Shown: in pieces, positions 8,333 to 17,225 of the stretch
How positions within the stretch are numbered: the first letter of the stretch is position 1
Layout of the letters: the number at the start of each line of letters is the position of its first letter
Source: Variovorax sp. WS11
Lineage (GTDB): Bacteria > Pseudomonadota > Gammaproteobacteria > Burkholderiales > Burkholderiaceae_C
NCBI RefSeq assembly: GCF_010499245.1
Contig: NZ_JAAGOW010000001.1
Coordinates: 992,001-1,056,000 of the forward strand
Length of the DNA stretch: 64,000 bases
Reading direction: 5' to 3'
Translations under genes and position numbers: made by a program
Notes under the pieces: model-generated
Database searches by the model: none
What the model was told of the DNA's origin: nothing
What the model saw: only the letters and a program-made list of their open reading frames with translations

Positions 8333-9348
8333 ACGACGGCACGCCTCGTCCGGCGCCGCGCGCACCCCGCCACGTCGCCGCAGCGCCGGCCGTCGAGCTG
8401 CCTTTCCCCTGGTTCCTTCCGCTGCTCGGGGGCGCGGCGGCAGCCCTCGTCATGCGCCTGGTCTTCAGCGCTTCGCCGGGCCAGCGCTTTTCGGCCATGC
8501 TCGGCAGCTTCATCTATCTGACGCCCGTGCTCTGCGGCGCGGTCACCGTCTACCTCGCCGAACGGCGCCGCCGCGGCAGCTTCTGGTACTACCTCTGGGC
8601 GCCGTGGTGCGCCGTGGCGCTATTCGTGGGTGGCACGCTGGTGGTCTACATCGAGGGCCTGATCTGCGCCATCGTCATCGTGCCGTTGTTCGGCGTGATG
8701 GGCAGCCTGGGCGGCCTGCTGATGGGCGTGGTCTGCCGCGTCACGGACTGGCCGCGGCCCACGCTCTACGGCTTTGCAGTGCTGCCGCTGGTGCTCGGCG
8801 CGATCGAGCCTTCGCTGCCGGCGCCGCACCAGTTTTCCAGCACCACGCGCACCCTCTTCATCGCGGCGCCGGCCGAGCGGGTCTGGCAAGCGCTCAACGA
8901 TGCGCGCGACATCCGGCCGGCCGAGCTCGGCGAGGCCTGGGCCTATCGCATCGGCGTGCCGATGCCCATGGAAGGGCGAACCGAAGAAAGCGCCGAAGGC
9001 CGGGTGCGCAAGGTGCGCTGGCAAAAGAACGTGCACTTCGACGAACTCATCACCGAGTGGGAGCCGTCGCGGCGCCTCCAGTGGCACTACCGCTTCGCGC
9101 CCGACTCCTTCCCGGCCGGCGCGCTCGACGACCACGTGGTGATCGGCGGCCACTACTTCGATCTTCGCGATTCGGCCTACACGCTGACGCCGCGCGATGG
9201 CGGCACCGAGCTGCGCATCGATGTGTCCTGGCGCGTCAGCACGCGCTTCAACTGGTACGCGGACCGCGTCGCGCAGTTCCTGCTGGGCGACTTCTCCGAG
9301 CACATCCTGCGCTTCTACAAGGCGCGCAGCGAGGCACCGGCCGCGTGA
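8329..9348 (+). CDS. Membrane protein with C-terminal SRPBCC (START-like) domain
   Basis: Protein of 339 residues. Residues 25-160 hold about four hydrophobic segments (for example FLPLLGGAAAALVMRLVF and LICAIVIVPLFGVMGSLGG), and residues 165-335 form a domain beginning FIAAPAERVWQALNDARD, typical of SRPBCC or polyketide-cyclase-like ligand binding. Last gene of the regulator-SDR-methyltransferase unit, coupled by ATGA. A hydrophobic-ligand binding role at the inner membrane is inferred. It converges on the GST gene with a gap of 6 bases. Confidence 0.75.
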   Translation: MNDGTPRPAPRAPRHVAAAPAVELPFPWFLPLLGGAAAALVMRLVFSASPGQRFSAMLGSFIYLTPVLCGAVTVYLAERRRRGSFWYYLWAPWCAVALFVGGTLVVYIEGLICAIVIVPLFGVMGSLGGLLMGVVCRVTDWPRPTLYGFAVLPLVLGAIEPSLPAPHQFSSTTRTLFIAAPAERVWQALNDARDIRPAELGEAWAYRIGVPMPMEGRTEESAEGRVRKVRWQKNVHFDELITEWEPSRRLQWHYRFAPDSFPAGALDDHVVIGGHYFDLRDSAYTLTPRDGGTELRIDVSWRVSTRFNWYADRVAQFLLGDFSEHILRFYKARSEAPAA

Positions 9349-9354
9349 GAGGCC

Positions 9355-10017
9355 TCAAAACTCGGCATCGAGCTCGTCGATCTCCTCGGGCTCCAGCTTC
9401 GCCGCAGCGATCCACTCCTGCATCGCGGGCAGCTCGATGATGCGCTTGCAGTAGGCCGCGCAGGCCTTGTCGAGCGCTACGTCGTAGCTCATGAAGCGGG
9501 TGACCACCGGCGCATACATCGCATCGGCCATGCAGGGCTGTGCGCCGAACAGGAAGGGGCCGTCGTAGCCCTTGAGGCATTCGCGCCAGATCTCGACGAC
9601 GCGGTCGATGTCGGTCTGCGCGCGCGACCAGATCTTGAAGCCGGGGAAGCGGGCCTTGATGTTCATCGGCAGCGCGCCGCGCATCGAGCCGAAACCCGAG
9701 TGCATCTCGCCGCAGATCGCGCGGCAATGGGCACGGGCCTCGATGCCGGCCGGCAGCAGGCCGGCCTTGGGCTTGATTTCGTTCAGGTATTCGCCGATCG
9801 CCAGCGTGTCCCAGACCTTCACGTTGCCGTGCTGCAGCGAAGGCACCCGCATCGACGAGGAGAGCAGCAGCATCTCGGCCTTCATCGCCGGATCGTCGGG
9901 CGGAATCACCTTCTCGACGAAATCCAGGCCCGCCAGCTTGCACATCAGCCAGCCGCGCAGCGCCCAGGCACCGTAGTTCTTGCTGCTGATGGTGAGAACG
10001 GGTTTGGCGGTGGCCAT
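9355..10017 (-). CDS. Glutathione S-transferase family protein
   Basis: Soluble protein of 220 residues with an N-terminal thioredoxin-like domain (PVLTISSKNYGAWALRGWLM; VPSLQHGNVKVWDTLAIGEYL, where the cis-Pro and the glutathione-contacting region would lie) and an all-helical C-terminal domain (FLFGAQPCMADAMYAPVVTRF). This matches cytosolic GSTs. The start at 10017 follows GAGGAG closely; a longer frame to 10176 lacks such a site. Divergent from phaZ across 113 bases. The substrate cannot be read from sequence. Confidence 0.85.
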   Translation of the reverse strand: MATAKPVLTISSKNYGAWALRGWLMCKLAGLDFVEKVIPPDDPAMKAEMLLLSSSMRVPSLQHGNVKVWDTLAIGEYLNEIKPKAGLLPAGIEARAHCRAICGEMHSGFGSMRGALPMNIKARFPGFKIWSRAQTDIDRVVEIWRECLKGYDGPFLFGAQPCMADAMYAPVVTRFMSYDVALDKACAAYCKRIIELPAMQEWIAAAKLEPEEIDELDAEF

Positions 10018-10130
10018 GCTGACTCCTCGTCTGCCGGGTGGGTGACTCGAGGCTGTGCAAGCCCTGTGCCACAACAGTGCGCGATGCGCCGGGGCCCGGC
10101 CCTTGGCCCGCAAATTGCCTTCCCCGGTGC

Positions 10131-11348
10131 ATGTTGTACAGGGCCTACCAGACCAGCGCCGACCTGATGTCGCCATCGCGGCTCGCTGCGCAATACCTCG
10201 GCAGCTCCCTGTGGCAGGAGAACGCGGACCGCAGCGCCTTGCGTCGCCTCTCGGCCGTGATGGAGGTCTATTCGCGCATGCGGCTCACGCACACGCGGCC
10301 GCCCTACGGCATCCGCAGCATCACGCTCGGCGACGAGGAGGTCGAGGTGCACGAGGAAGTCGTCCTGAGCGCGCCCTTCGGCACCCTGCTGCATTTCCGC
10401 AAGAACACCGCCTTGGTGCATCCGCCGGTGCTGCTGGCCGCACCACTTTCGGGCCACTTCGCCACCCTGTTGCGCGAAACCGTGCGCACCCTGCTGCGCG
10501 ACCACGACGTCTACCTGACCGACTGGCACAACGCGCGCGACGTGCCGCTGTGGCATGGCGGCTTCGGGCTGGACGACTACACGCTGCAGATCATCGCCTT
10601 CCTGGAGGCCATCGGCCCGGGCGTGCACATGGTCGCGGTCTGCCAGCCCTGCGTGGCCGCGCTGGCGGCGACCGCGCTGATGGCCGAGGACGACAACCCC
10701 TCGGCGCCGCGCAGCCTGACGCTGATGGCCGGGCCCGTCGACTGCCGCATCAACCCGACGGCCGTCAACAAGCTGGCGAACGAGCGCCCCATCGACTGGT
10801 TCGAGCGCAACCTGATCAGCCGCGTGCCCTGGCCGCACGCGGGCTGCATGCGGCGCGTGTACCCCGGCTTCCTCCAGCTCGCCGCGTTCATGAGCATGAA
10901 CCCGGAACGCCACAAGCAGCAGTTCCGGAAGCTCTTCGAGCATCTGGTCGAAGGCGAGCTCGACAAGGCCGCCATGATCCGCGACTTCTACGACGAGTAC
11001 CTGGCGGTGAACGACCTGCCGGCCGAGTTCTACCTGGAGACGGTGGAGCGCGTGTTCCAGACCTACGACCTGGCGCGCGGCGTGCTCACGGTGGGCGAGC
11101 GCAAGGTCGACCCCGCCTCCATCCGCCGCACCGCGCTGCTCACCGTCGAGGGCGAGCGCGACGACATCTGCGCCATCGGCCAGACGGTCGCGGCGCAGGA
11201 CCTGTGCACCAGCGTGCGGCCGTACCTGAAGATCCACCACCTGCAAGCGGGCGTGGGGCACTACGGCGTGTTCAGCGGCAGCAAGTGGAACACGCAGATC
11301 TATCCGCGCGTGCGCGAGACGATCCACATGGCGGCCGAGCTGCATTAG
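10131..11348 (+). CDS. phaZ: Intracellular polyhydroxyalkanoate depolymerase
   Basis: Hydrolase of 405 residues that mobilises intracellular PHB granules, of the cysteine-type PhaZ family. The nucleophile region AVCQPCVAALAAT (Cys171 as the likely nucleophile) replaces the serine lipase box of extracellular enzymes. The C-terminal GVGHYGVFSGSKWNTQIYP contains the expected catalytic His. Length fits the family (about 400-420). An in-frame reading from 10038 adds 31 residues that do not look like the family, so 10131 was chosen. It ends 3 bases inside the convergent LysR gene. Confidence 0.88.
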   Translation: MLYRAYQTSADLMSPSRLAAQYLGSSLWQENADRSALRRLSAVMEVYSRMRLTHTRPPYGIRSITLGDEEVEVHEEVVLSAPFGTLLHFRKNTALVHPPVLLAAPLSGHFATLLRETVRTLLRDHDVYLTDWHNARDVPLWHGGFGLDDYTLQIIAFLEAIGPGVHMVAVCQPCVAALAATALMAEDDNPSAPRSLTLMAGPVDCRINPTAVNKLANERPIDWFERNLISRVPWPHAGCMRRVYPGFLQLAAFMSMNPERHKQQFRKLFEHLVEGELDKAAMIRDFYDEYLAVNDLPAEFYLETVERVFQTYDLARGVLTVGERKVDPASIRRTALLTVEGERDDICAIGQTVAAQDLCTSVRPYLKIHHLQAGVGHYGVFSGSKWNTQIYPRVRETIHMAAELH

Positions 11349-12307
11349 CGGCTGGCGCGAGCCGCCTTCTTTTTCGCGATACGCCTGCGCACCGGTGCCT
11401 CCGCCGGCAGCGGCAGGCGCTGCCCGAGAAAGCCGATCAGTTCCTGCGCCACCACGTTGCGCATCGGCCCCGGCAGGTAGACCAGCACCACGCGGCGTTC
11501 GACCCGCGGCTTCGCCAGCGGCAGCACCACGAGCGCCGGGTCGCGCAGCGAGCCGGTATAGAGCCGCGGCATCAGCCCGAGGGCGAGGCCGCCGCGCACC
11601 AGGGCATAGAGCGTTTCCGAATAGCTGACCCGGTAGGGCTCGGCGCCCTGCGCGAACTGCGCGCGCGCCGGGTTGCCCAGCGCCGGCATGCTGCCGCTCT
11701 CGAACAGCACCAGCTGATCGCTGCCGATGGCCTCCCAGTTCACCTCGCTCTTCTGCGCCAGCGCATGGTCGCGCCGCACCACCAGCACCAGCGGATCGCG
11801 GAACAGATCCACGCAGGCCAGGCCGCCCGGCGGCTCGGTGATGGCCGCGACGGCCATGTCGAGCTGGCCGCTGCGCACCTCGGCCAGGAGCGTGGTCGAA
11901 GGCGCATCGCGCCAGGCGAACTCCAGCGCGCGCCCCGTCTCGCGCAGGAAATCGGCCACCGCCGCCGCCACGCTGCCGCTGGCCGAGGGGACCACGCCGA
12001 TGCGCACGAAGGCACGCCCGCGCTGCACCGTGCTCTCGATGTCGCGCAGCGCCACCTCGACGGTGTTGACCAGGAAGTCGGTGCGCGCCAGCACCTCGGC
12101 ACCCACCGGCGTGAGCTCCAGCCGGTGGGTGGAGCGGGTCAGCAGCTCGGCACCGAGCAGCTTCTCCATCTGCTTGATGGCATTGCTGAGCGCCGGCTGC
12201 GTGATCGAGAGCCGCCGCGCCGCGCGGCCGAACTGGCCCTCCTGCACCAGCACGGAGAAGAACTGGAGCTGGCGCAGCGTCAACGCGCGCAGGGGCAGGG
12301 AGCGCAT
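11345..12307 (-). CDS. LysR-family transcriptional regulator
   Basis: Protein of 320 residues. An N-terminal winged helix-turn-helix (LRQLQFFSVLVQEGQFGRAA, then LSITQPALSNAIKQMEKLLG) is followed by the periplasmic-binding-protein-like effector domain (FVRIGVVPSASGSVAAAV). It is divergent from the adenosine-deaminase-family gene and a Bug-type binding protein across an AT-rich 81-base gap, the usual arrangement for control of the neighbouring operon and of itself. It ends in a basic tail (RRRIAKKKAARASR). The effector may be related to the deaminase substrate. Confidence 0.88.
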   Translation of the reverse strand: MRSLPLRALTLRQLQFFSVLVQEGQFGRAARRLSITQPALSNAIKQMEKLLGAELLTRSTHRLELTPVGAEVLARTDFLVNTVEVALRDIESTVQRGRAFVRIGVVPSASGSVAAAVADFLRETGRALEFAWRDAPSTTLLAEVRSGQLDMAVAAITEPPGGLACVDLFRDPLVLVVRRDHALAQKSEVNWEAIGSDQLVLFESGSMPALGNPARAQFAQGAEPYRVSYSETLYALVRGGLALGLMPRLYTGSLRDPALVVLPLAKPRVERRVVLVYLPGPMRNVVAQELIGFLGQRLPLPAEAPVRRRIAKKKAARASR

Positions 12308-12388
12308 GGTGTGGCCATCGATTGGATGAATCAAATTATAGAAATTCAAAATTTTGCTTATGGCGATGCACTCACTAGACTGCCCCGG
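12308..12388. promoter_or_regulatory. Divergent promoter region, LysR gene / deaminase gene
   Basis: An 81-base region, strikingly AT-rich in its middle (12321-12362) against GC-rich surroundings. Read on the minus strand, TATAAT (12335-12340) is a perfect -10 hexamer for the LysR gene. LysR proteins normally bind here at a T-N11-A dyad; candidate dyads exist in AAATTATAGAAATTCAAAAT, but none is clear enough to name. Confidence 0.5.
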
Positions 12389-13468
12389 ATGACGCCCGCG
12401 CCCACGCCCCTCGACGCCTTCCTGCACGCGATCCCCAAGGCCGAGCTGCACTGCCACCTGTTCGGCACCGTTCGCCACGCCACCTTCGCGGCGCTCAACC
12501 GCCGAGCCGGTGCGCCGCTGGCAGAGCAGGAGGTGGAGGACTTCTACACGCGTGGCGAGAAGCCTGTCGGCGTGCTGCGCGTGCTGCGCGCGCTCGATGC
12601 CCACCTGGTGCGCACGCCCGACGACCTGCACCGCCTGGCCTTCGAATACCTGCAGGACGCGGCCGCCCACAACGTGCGCTACAGCGAGTTCTTCTGGAAC
12701 CCGACCGGCACCGTGCATGCCTCCGGCATCGCCTACCGTGCGGCGCAGGAGGCGATCGTGCGCGCCATCCACGACGCGCAGCGCGACTTCGGCATCACGG
12801 GCAGGCTGATCGCGGCCATCGACCGCGAGGCGAGCCCCGAGGCCGCGGTCGAGATGGTCGAATGGGTCAGGTCGAACCGCTGCGAGGAAGTGATCGGCAT
12901 CGGCATCGACTACCGCGAGGTCGACCGGCCGCCCGAGCTGTTCCTGCAGGCGTACCGCGACGCGCGGCGCGCCGGCCTCAAGACCACCGCGCACGCGGGC
13001 GAGTTCGGCATGCCCTGGACCAACGTGCGCACTGCGCTCGAGCTGCTGCAGGTGGACCGCATCGACCACGGCTACACGGTGGTGGACCACCCCGCCTTCG
13101 CGCGCGAGTGCGCCGAGCGCGGCGTGCTCTTCACCGTGGTGCCGACCAACTCCTATTACCTGCGCACGCTGCCGCCGGAGCGCTGGGCGCTGGACCACCC
13201 GATCCGACGCATGCCCGGCCTGGGCCTGCGCATCCATCCCAACACCGACGATCCCACGCTGCACAAGGTCACGCCGACGCAGGCCTGGGCCATGATGGTC
13301 CGCGACTTCGGCTTCGGGCTGGACGAGCTGCGCGGCTTCATGCACAACGGCCTCGACGGCGCCTGGATCGACGACAGCACACGCCGCGACTGGCGCGCGC
13401 AGTGGAGCGCCGAGTTCGACGCGCTGCGCACGCGGTTCGCGCCCGACACCCCCACTTCCGGAATCTGA
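12389..13468 (+). CDS. Adenosine/adenine deaminase family metal-dependent hydrolase
   Basis: Amidohydrolase-superfamily enzyme of 359 residues, predicted to deaminate a purine base or nucleoside via a zinc site. Visible motifs are PKAELHCHLFGTVR (metal HxH), TTAHAGEFG (His and catalytic Glu), RIDHGYTVV (His) and HPNTDDPTL (metal Asp). The exact substrate (adenosine, adenine or a related compound) cannot be assigned. The next gene, a Bug-type binding protein, starts 2 bases after the stop, and a LysR gene is divergent, so a small purine-use or related catabolic unit is plausible. Confidence 0.82.
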   Translation: MTPAPTPLDAFLHAIPKAELHCHLFGTVRHATFAALNRRAGAPLAEQEVEDFYTRGEKPVGVLRVLRALDAHLVRTPDDLHRLAFEYLQDAAAHNVRYSEFFWNPTGTVHASGIAYRAAQEAIVRAIHDAQRDFGITGRLIAAIDREASPEAAVEMVEWVRSNRCEEVIGIGIDYREVDRPPELFLQAYRDARRAGLKTTAHAGEFGMPWTNVRTALELLQVDRIDHGYTVVDHPAFARECAERGVLFTVVPTNSYYLRTLPPERWALDHPIRRMPGLGLRIHPNTDDPTLHKVTPTQAWAMMVRDFGFGLDELRGFMHNGLDGAWIDDSTRRDWRAQWSAEFDALRTRFAPDTPTSGI

Positions 13469-13470
13469 CC

Positions 13471-14451
13471 ATGCCTTCGTTCAAGCCCCTCTTTCTCGCC
13501 TCGCTGCTCGTCGCCGCGCTCCCCGGTGCCGCCTTCGCCCAGGCCGCCTGGCCCGCCGCCAAGCCCATCACGCTGATCGTCCCCTACTCGGCCGGCGGCA
13601 GTGTGGACTTCAACGCGCGCCTGGTCGCCACCAAGCTGGGCGAGCGGCTCAAGCAGTCGGTGGTGATCGAGAACGTGACGGGCGCCGGCGGTGCCATCGG
13701 CGTGGCCAAGGCTGTGAACGCGGCCCCCGACGGCTACACGCTGGTGGCCGGCCCGGACAGTGCGATCGCGATCGGCAAGCTGATCAATCCCGCGGCCTTC
13801 AAGTTCGACCCGCTGAAGGACCTGGCGCCGGTGGGCATGCTCAACACCGCGCCCATGGTGCTGGTGGCGCGGCCGGGCCTCGAGGTGCGCAGCTACGCGG
13901 ATTTCGTCAAGCTCGCCAAGGCCGCGCCGGGCAAGTACAACTACGCGACCTCGGGCGTGGGCACGGTGCTGCAGCTCGCGATGGAGCTGCTCAAGGAGCG
14001 AAGCGGCATCTTCGTGACCCACGTGCCCTACCGCGGCGGTGCGCAGATCGCCACCGACGTGATCGGTAACCAGGTCGACTTGGCGATGCTGGTCAGCACC
14101 AGCGCCATTCCGCATGTGAACGGCGGCCGGCTGAAGGCGCTGGGGGTGACCGGGAGCAAGCGGCTGGATGCGCTGCCCAACGTGCCGGCCTTCGACGAGA
14201 TGCCGGGGCTGAAGGGCTATTCGATGGTGAGCTGGACCGGAATCTTCGCGCCGGCAGCGACGCCGGGTGCGACGGTGAAGCGGCTCAACGAAGAGCTCAA
14301 TGCGGTGCTGAAGGACCCGGAGGTGCGGACCAAGCTGCAGGAGCAAGGTGCGCTGCCGGGCAGCGGCACGGCCGAGGAGCTCGGCAAGTTCGTCCAGGCC
14401 GAGTACGTGCGCAACCAGAAGATCGTGCAGGCGGCGAACATCAAGGAGTGA
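13471..14451 (+). CDS. Bug-family (TctC-like) tripartite tricarboxylate transporter substrate-binding protein
   Basis: Periplasmic protein of 326 residues with a cleavable Sec signal ending near GAAFAQA. The family pattern is clear: WPAAKPITLIVPYSAGGSVD, VIENVTGAGGAIG, APDGYTL, and THVPYRGGAQIATDVIGNQV. Such proteins are strongly expanded in Comamonadaceae and Bordetella and bind small organic acids or other ligands. No TctA or TctB membrane genes lie beside it, as is common for orphan Bug proteins. It starts 2 bases after the deaminase gene and is probably co-regulated by the LysR protein. Confidence 0.9.
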   Translation: MPSFKPLFLASLLVAALPGAAFAQAAWPAAKPITLIVPYSAGGSVDFNARLVATKLGERLKQSVVIENVTGAGGAIGVAKAVNAAPDGYTLVAGPDSAIAIGKLINPAAFKFDPLKDLAPVGMLNTAPMVLVARPGLEVRSYADFVKLAKAAPGKYNYATSGVGTVLQLAMELLKERSGIFVTHVPYRGGAQIATDVIGNQVDLAMLVSTSAIPHVNGGRLKALGVTGSKRLDALPNVPAFDEMPGLKGYSMVSWTGIFAPAATPGATVKRLNEELNAVLKDPEVRTKLQEQGALPGSGTAEELGKFVQAEYVRNQKIVQAANIKE

Positions 14452-14502
14452 GGCGCGTCCCTCAGGGCGCTCGCCTCGAAGCTCCAGCGCCCCCGGGGAA
14501 GC

Positions 14503-14952
14503 TCAGGAGGACTCGTCCTCGGCCGGCCAGTCGCGGATGTAGGCCTTGAGCATCTTGTTCTCGAAGTTCTGGCTGTCCACCACTGCCTTGGCCACGTCGT
14601 AGAAGCTGATCACGCCCATCAGCATGCGCTTGTCCATCACCGGCATGTAGCGGGCATGGCGTTCGAGCATGATGCGGCGGATCTCGTCGAGGTCGGTTTC
14701 CATCGTGCAGGTGACGGGATGGTCGTCCATGGCCTTGCGAACCAGCGAGCCGCCGACCTGCCCGCCATTGCCCACGATGGCGACGATCACTTCGCGGAAG
14801 GTGAGCATGCCCACGAGGTCGCCATGCTCCATGACCACCAGCGAGCCGATGTCCTTGTCCGCCATGGTGTTGACGGCGTCGGCCAGGGGTTCGTCGGGCG
14901 TGATGGTGTAGAGCGTGTTGCCCTTCACGCGCAGGATGTCGCTGACTTTCAT
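14503..14952 (-). CDS. CBS-domain protein
   Basis: Small protein of 149 residues made of two CBS domains: residues about 1-65 (MKVSDILRVKGNTLYTITPD ... DIGSLVVMEHGDLVGMLTFR) and 75-135 (MDDHPVTCTMETDLDEIRRI ... RYMPVMDKRMLMGVISF). CBS pairs bind adenosyl ligands and act as energy or SAM sensors. There is no attached catalytic domain, so the partner is unknown. GAGGAG lies ahead of the start. Divergent from metY, whose methionine/SAM role might be related, but this is speculation. Confidence 0.85.
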   Translation of the reverse strand: MKVSDILRVKGNTLYTITPDEPLADAVNTMADKDIGSLVVMEHGDLVGMLTFREVIVAIVGNGGQVGGSLVRKAMDDHPVTCTMETDLDEIRRIMLERHARYMPVMDKRMLMGVISFYDVAKAVVDSQNFENKMLKAYIRDWPAEDESS

Positions 14953-15093
14953 CGTGTTGCTCCTCGCTTGCTCGGCGTGCTGCCGAAATTGAATATAGCC
15001 CACAATGGCCGCCCATCCATGGGCCCACGTCGTTGGCGCAGGCATTGCGCGTAACGGGGCATTGCAGAAACGCTTCTAGTTCGAAAGGCTTCC

Positions 15094-16404
15094 ATGCCCG
15101 GCTATTCCGACCCCGGCTTCGACACGCTGGCACTGCACGCCGGCGCCGCGCCCGACCCGGCCACCGGCGCGCGCGCCGTGCCGATCCACCTGAGCACTTC
15201 CTTCGTCTTCGAATCGAGCGACCACGCGGCTGCGCTCTTCAACCTCGAGCGCGCGGGCCACGTGTACTCGCGCATCAGCAACCCGACCAACGCGGTGCTC
15301 GAACAGCGCGTGGCGGCGCTCGAAGGTGGCATCGGCGCGATCGCCACCGCCAGCGGGCAGGCCGCGCTGCACCTGTCGATCGCGACGCTGATGGGCGCGG
15401 GCACGCACATCGTCGCCAGCACCGCGCTCTACGGCGGCTCGCAGAACCTTTTGCACTACACGATGCGGCGCTTCGGCATCCAGACCACCTTCGTCAAGCC
15501 CGGCGACCTCGACGGCTGGCGCGCCGCGATCCGGCCCGAGACGCGGTTGCTCTTCGGCGAGACCGTGGGCAATCCGGGCCTCGACGTGCTCGACATCCCG
15601 GCCGTCAGCGAGATCGCGCATGCGGCCGGCGTCCCGCTGCTGGTGGACTCCACGCTGACCTCGCCCTACCTCATCAAGCCCTTCGACTGGGGCGCCGACC
15701 TGATCTATCACTCGGCCACCAAGTTCCTTTCGGGCCATGGCACGGTGATCGGCGGCGTGGTGGTCGACTCGGGCCACTTCGACTGGGAACGCTCGGGGCG
15801 GTTCGCGGAGCTGACCGAGGCCTACGAGGGCTTCCACAACATGGTGTTCAGCGAGGAGAGCACGGTGGGCGCCTTCCTGCTGCGTGCGCGGCGCGAAGGG
15901 CTGCGCGACTTCGGCGCCTCGATGAGCCCGCACACGGCCTGGCTGATCCTGCAGGGCATCGAGACGCTGCCGCTGCGCATGGAGCGCCACATCGACAACA
16001 CGCAGAAGGTGGTGGAGTTCCTGGCTTCGCATCCTTTCGTCGCGCATGTGGGCCATCCGCTGCTGGAGTCGCATCCCAGCCATGCGCTGGCCGGCAAGCT
16101 GCTGCGCCATGGCGCCAAGGGCGCGGGCGCGGTCTTCAGCTTCGACCTCAAGGGCAACCGGGAGCAGGGCAAGGTCTTCATCGAGGCGTTGAAGCTCTTC
16201 AGCCACCTCGCCAACGTCGGCGACTGCCGCAGCCTGGTGATCCATCCCGCGAGCACGACGCACTTCCGCATGACGGACGACGCATTGGCTGCGGCGGGCA
16301 TCTCGCAGGGCACCATCCGGCTGTCGATCGGGCTGGAGGATCCTGCGGACCTGATCGACGATCTCAAACGCGCGTTGAAGGCCGCAGAGAAGGCGGGGGC
16401 ATGA
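15094..16404 (+). CDS. metY: O-acetylhomoserine aminocarboxypropyltransferase-type PLP enzyme
   Basis: Cys/Met-metabolism PLP enzyme of 436 residues for sulfur incorporation into homocysteine. The PLP lysine is in LIYHSATKFLSGHG (Lys210); other family marks are YSRISNPTNAVLEQRVAALE, ATASGQAA and VGNPGLDVLD. The length and the insert after the PLP lysine favour the MetY (O-acetylhomoserine sulfhydrylase) group over shorter MetB or MetZ proteins, although MetZ activity cannot be excluded. Its stop overlaps the ATG of the next hydrolase gene. Confidence 0.85.
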   Translation: MPGYSDPGFDTLALHAGAAPDPATGARAVPIHLSTSFVFESSDHAAALFNLERAGHVYSRISNPTNAVLEQRVAALEGGIGAIATASGQAALHLSIATLMGAGTHIVASTALYGGSQNLLHYTMRRFGIQTTFVKPGDLDGWRAAIRPETRLLFGETVGNPGLDVLDIPAVSEIAHAAGVPLLVDSTLTSPYLIKPFDWGADLIYHSATKFLSGHGTVIGGVVVDSGHFDWERSGRFAELTEAYEGFHNMVFSEESTVGAFLLRARREGLRDFGASMSPHTAWLILQGIETLPLRMERHIDNTQKVVEFLASHPFVAHVGHPLLESHPSHALAGKLLRHGAKGAGAVFSFDLKGNREQGKVFIEALKLFSHLANVGDCRSLVIHPASTTHFRMTDDALAAAGISQGTIRLSIGLEDPADLIDDLKRALKAAEKAGA

Positions 16405-17210
16405 TGGACCTCGTCGTCAACGGCCACAAGACCTACTGCTACACCGGCGGCAAGCCCTTCGATGCCGCGAAGCCGACGGTGGTCTTCATCCACGGCGTGC
16501 TCAACGACCACAGCGTGTGGATCCTGCAAAGCCGCTGGTTCGCGCACCACGGCTGGAACGTGCTGGCGCTCGACCTGCCGGGCCATTGCAGGAGCGAGGG
16601 CCCGCCGCCCGCGAGCGTGGAGGAGGCTGCGCAGTTCGTGATCGCGCTGCTCGACGCCGCCGGTATCGAGAAAGCCGCCCTGGCCGGCCACAGCTTCGGC
16701 TCGCTGATCGCGCTGGAGGCCGCGGCGCGTGCGCCGCAGCGCGTGACGCACCTGGCGCTGGTCGGCACCGCCTACCCGATGAAGGTGTCGCCGGCGCTGC
16801 TCGATGGCGCGCTGAACGACCCGCAGCGAGCCATCGACATGGTCAACAGCTTCTCGCATTCGATGCTGGCACCGCCGCCCTCCACGCTGGGCCCGGGCAC
16901 CTGGCTCTACGGCGGGTCGCGGGCGCTGATGCGCCGCGTGCTGGCGAGCAACCGCGAGGCCAATGTGTTCCACATCGGCTTCAAGGCTTGCAACGACTAC
17001 GGCGGCGGCGAGGCCGCGATGGCGGCGGTGCAGTGTCCCGTGCTCTTCCTGCTCGGCAAGTCCGACCAGATGACGCCGCCGCGAGCCACACAGGCGCTGC
17101 TCGCCAAGGCGCGCGGCGCGCGAATGGTGCACGTCGCGGCCGGCCATGCGCTGATGAGCGAGGCGCCCGACCAAGTGCTGTTCGCGCTGCGGGACTTCCT
17201 CGCTGGCTGA
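16401..17210 (+). CDS. Alpha/beta-fold hydrolase
   Basis: Protein of 269 residues. The oxyanion-hole region is VVFIHGVLNDHSVW, the nucleophile elbow AGHSFGSL (Ser98) and the terminal catalytic His lies in VAAGHALMSEAP; the acid is probably in LGKSDQMTP. The substrate is unknown. Translation is coupled to metY by an ATGA overlap, so a role beside sulfur amino-acid metabolism (for example ester cleavage) is possible but unproven. Confidence 0.85.
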   Translation: MMDLVVNGHKTYCYTGGKPFDAAKPTVVFIHGVLNDHSVWILQSRWFAHHGWNVLALDLPGHCRSEGPPPASVEEAAQFVIALLDAAGIEKAALAGHSFGSLIALEAAARAPQRVTHLALVGTAYPMKVSPALLDGALNDPQRAIDMVNSFSHSMLAPPPSTLGPGTWLYGGSRALMRRVLASNREANVFHIGFKACNDYGGGEAAMAAVQCPVLFLLGKSDQMTPPRATQALLAKARGARMVHVAAGHALMSEAPDQVLFALRDFLAG

Positions 17211-17225
17211 GGCGCGAGGCAGACC

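Noticed and set aside
10055..12388. Long plus-strand frame upstream of the deaminase gene
   Set aside because: It is out-of-frame sequence of phaZ and antisense of the LysR gene; the deaminase homology begins only at 12389.
14953..15093. Possible SAM riboswitch ahead of metY
   Set aside because: Only a short GCCCATCCATGGGC stem is seen; no SAM-I, SAM-II or SAH riboswitch core could be matched.
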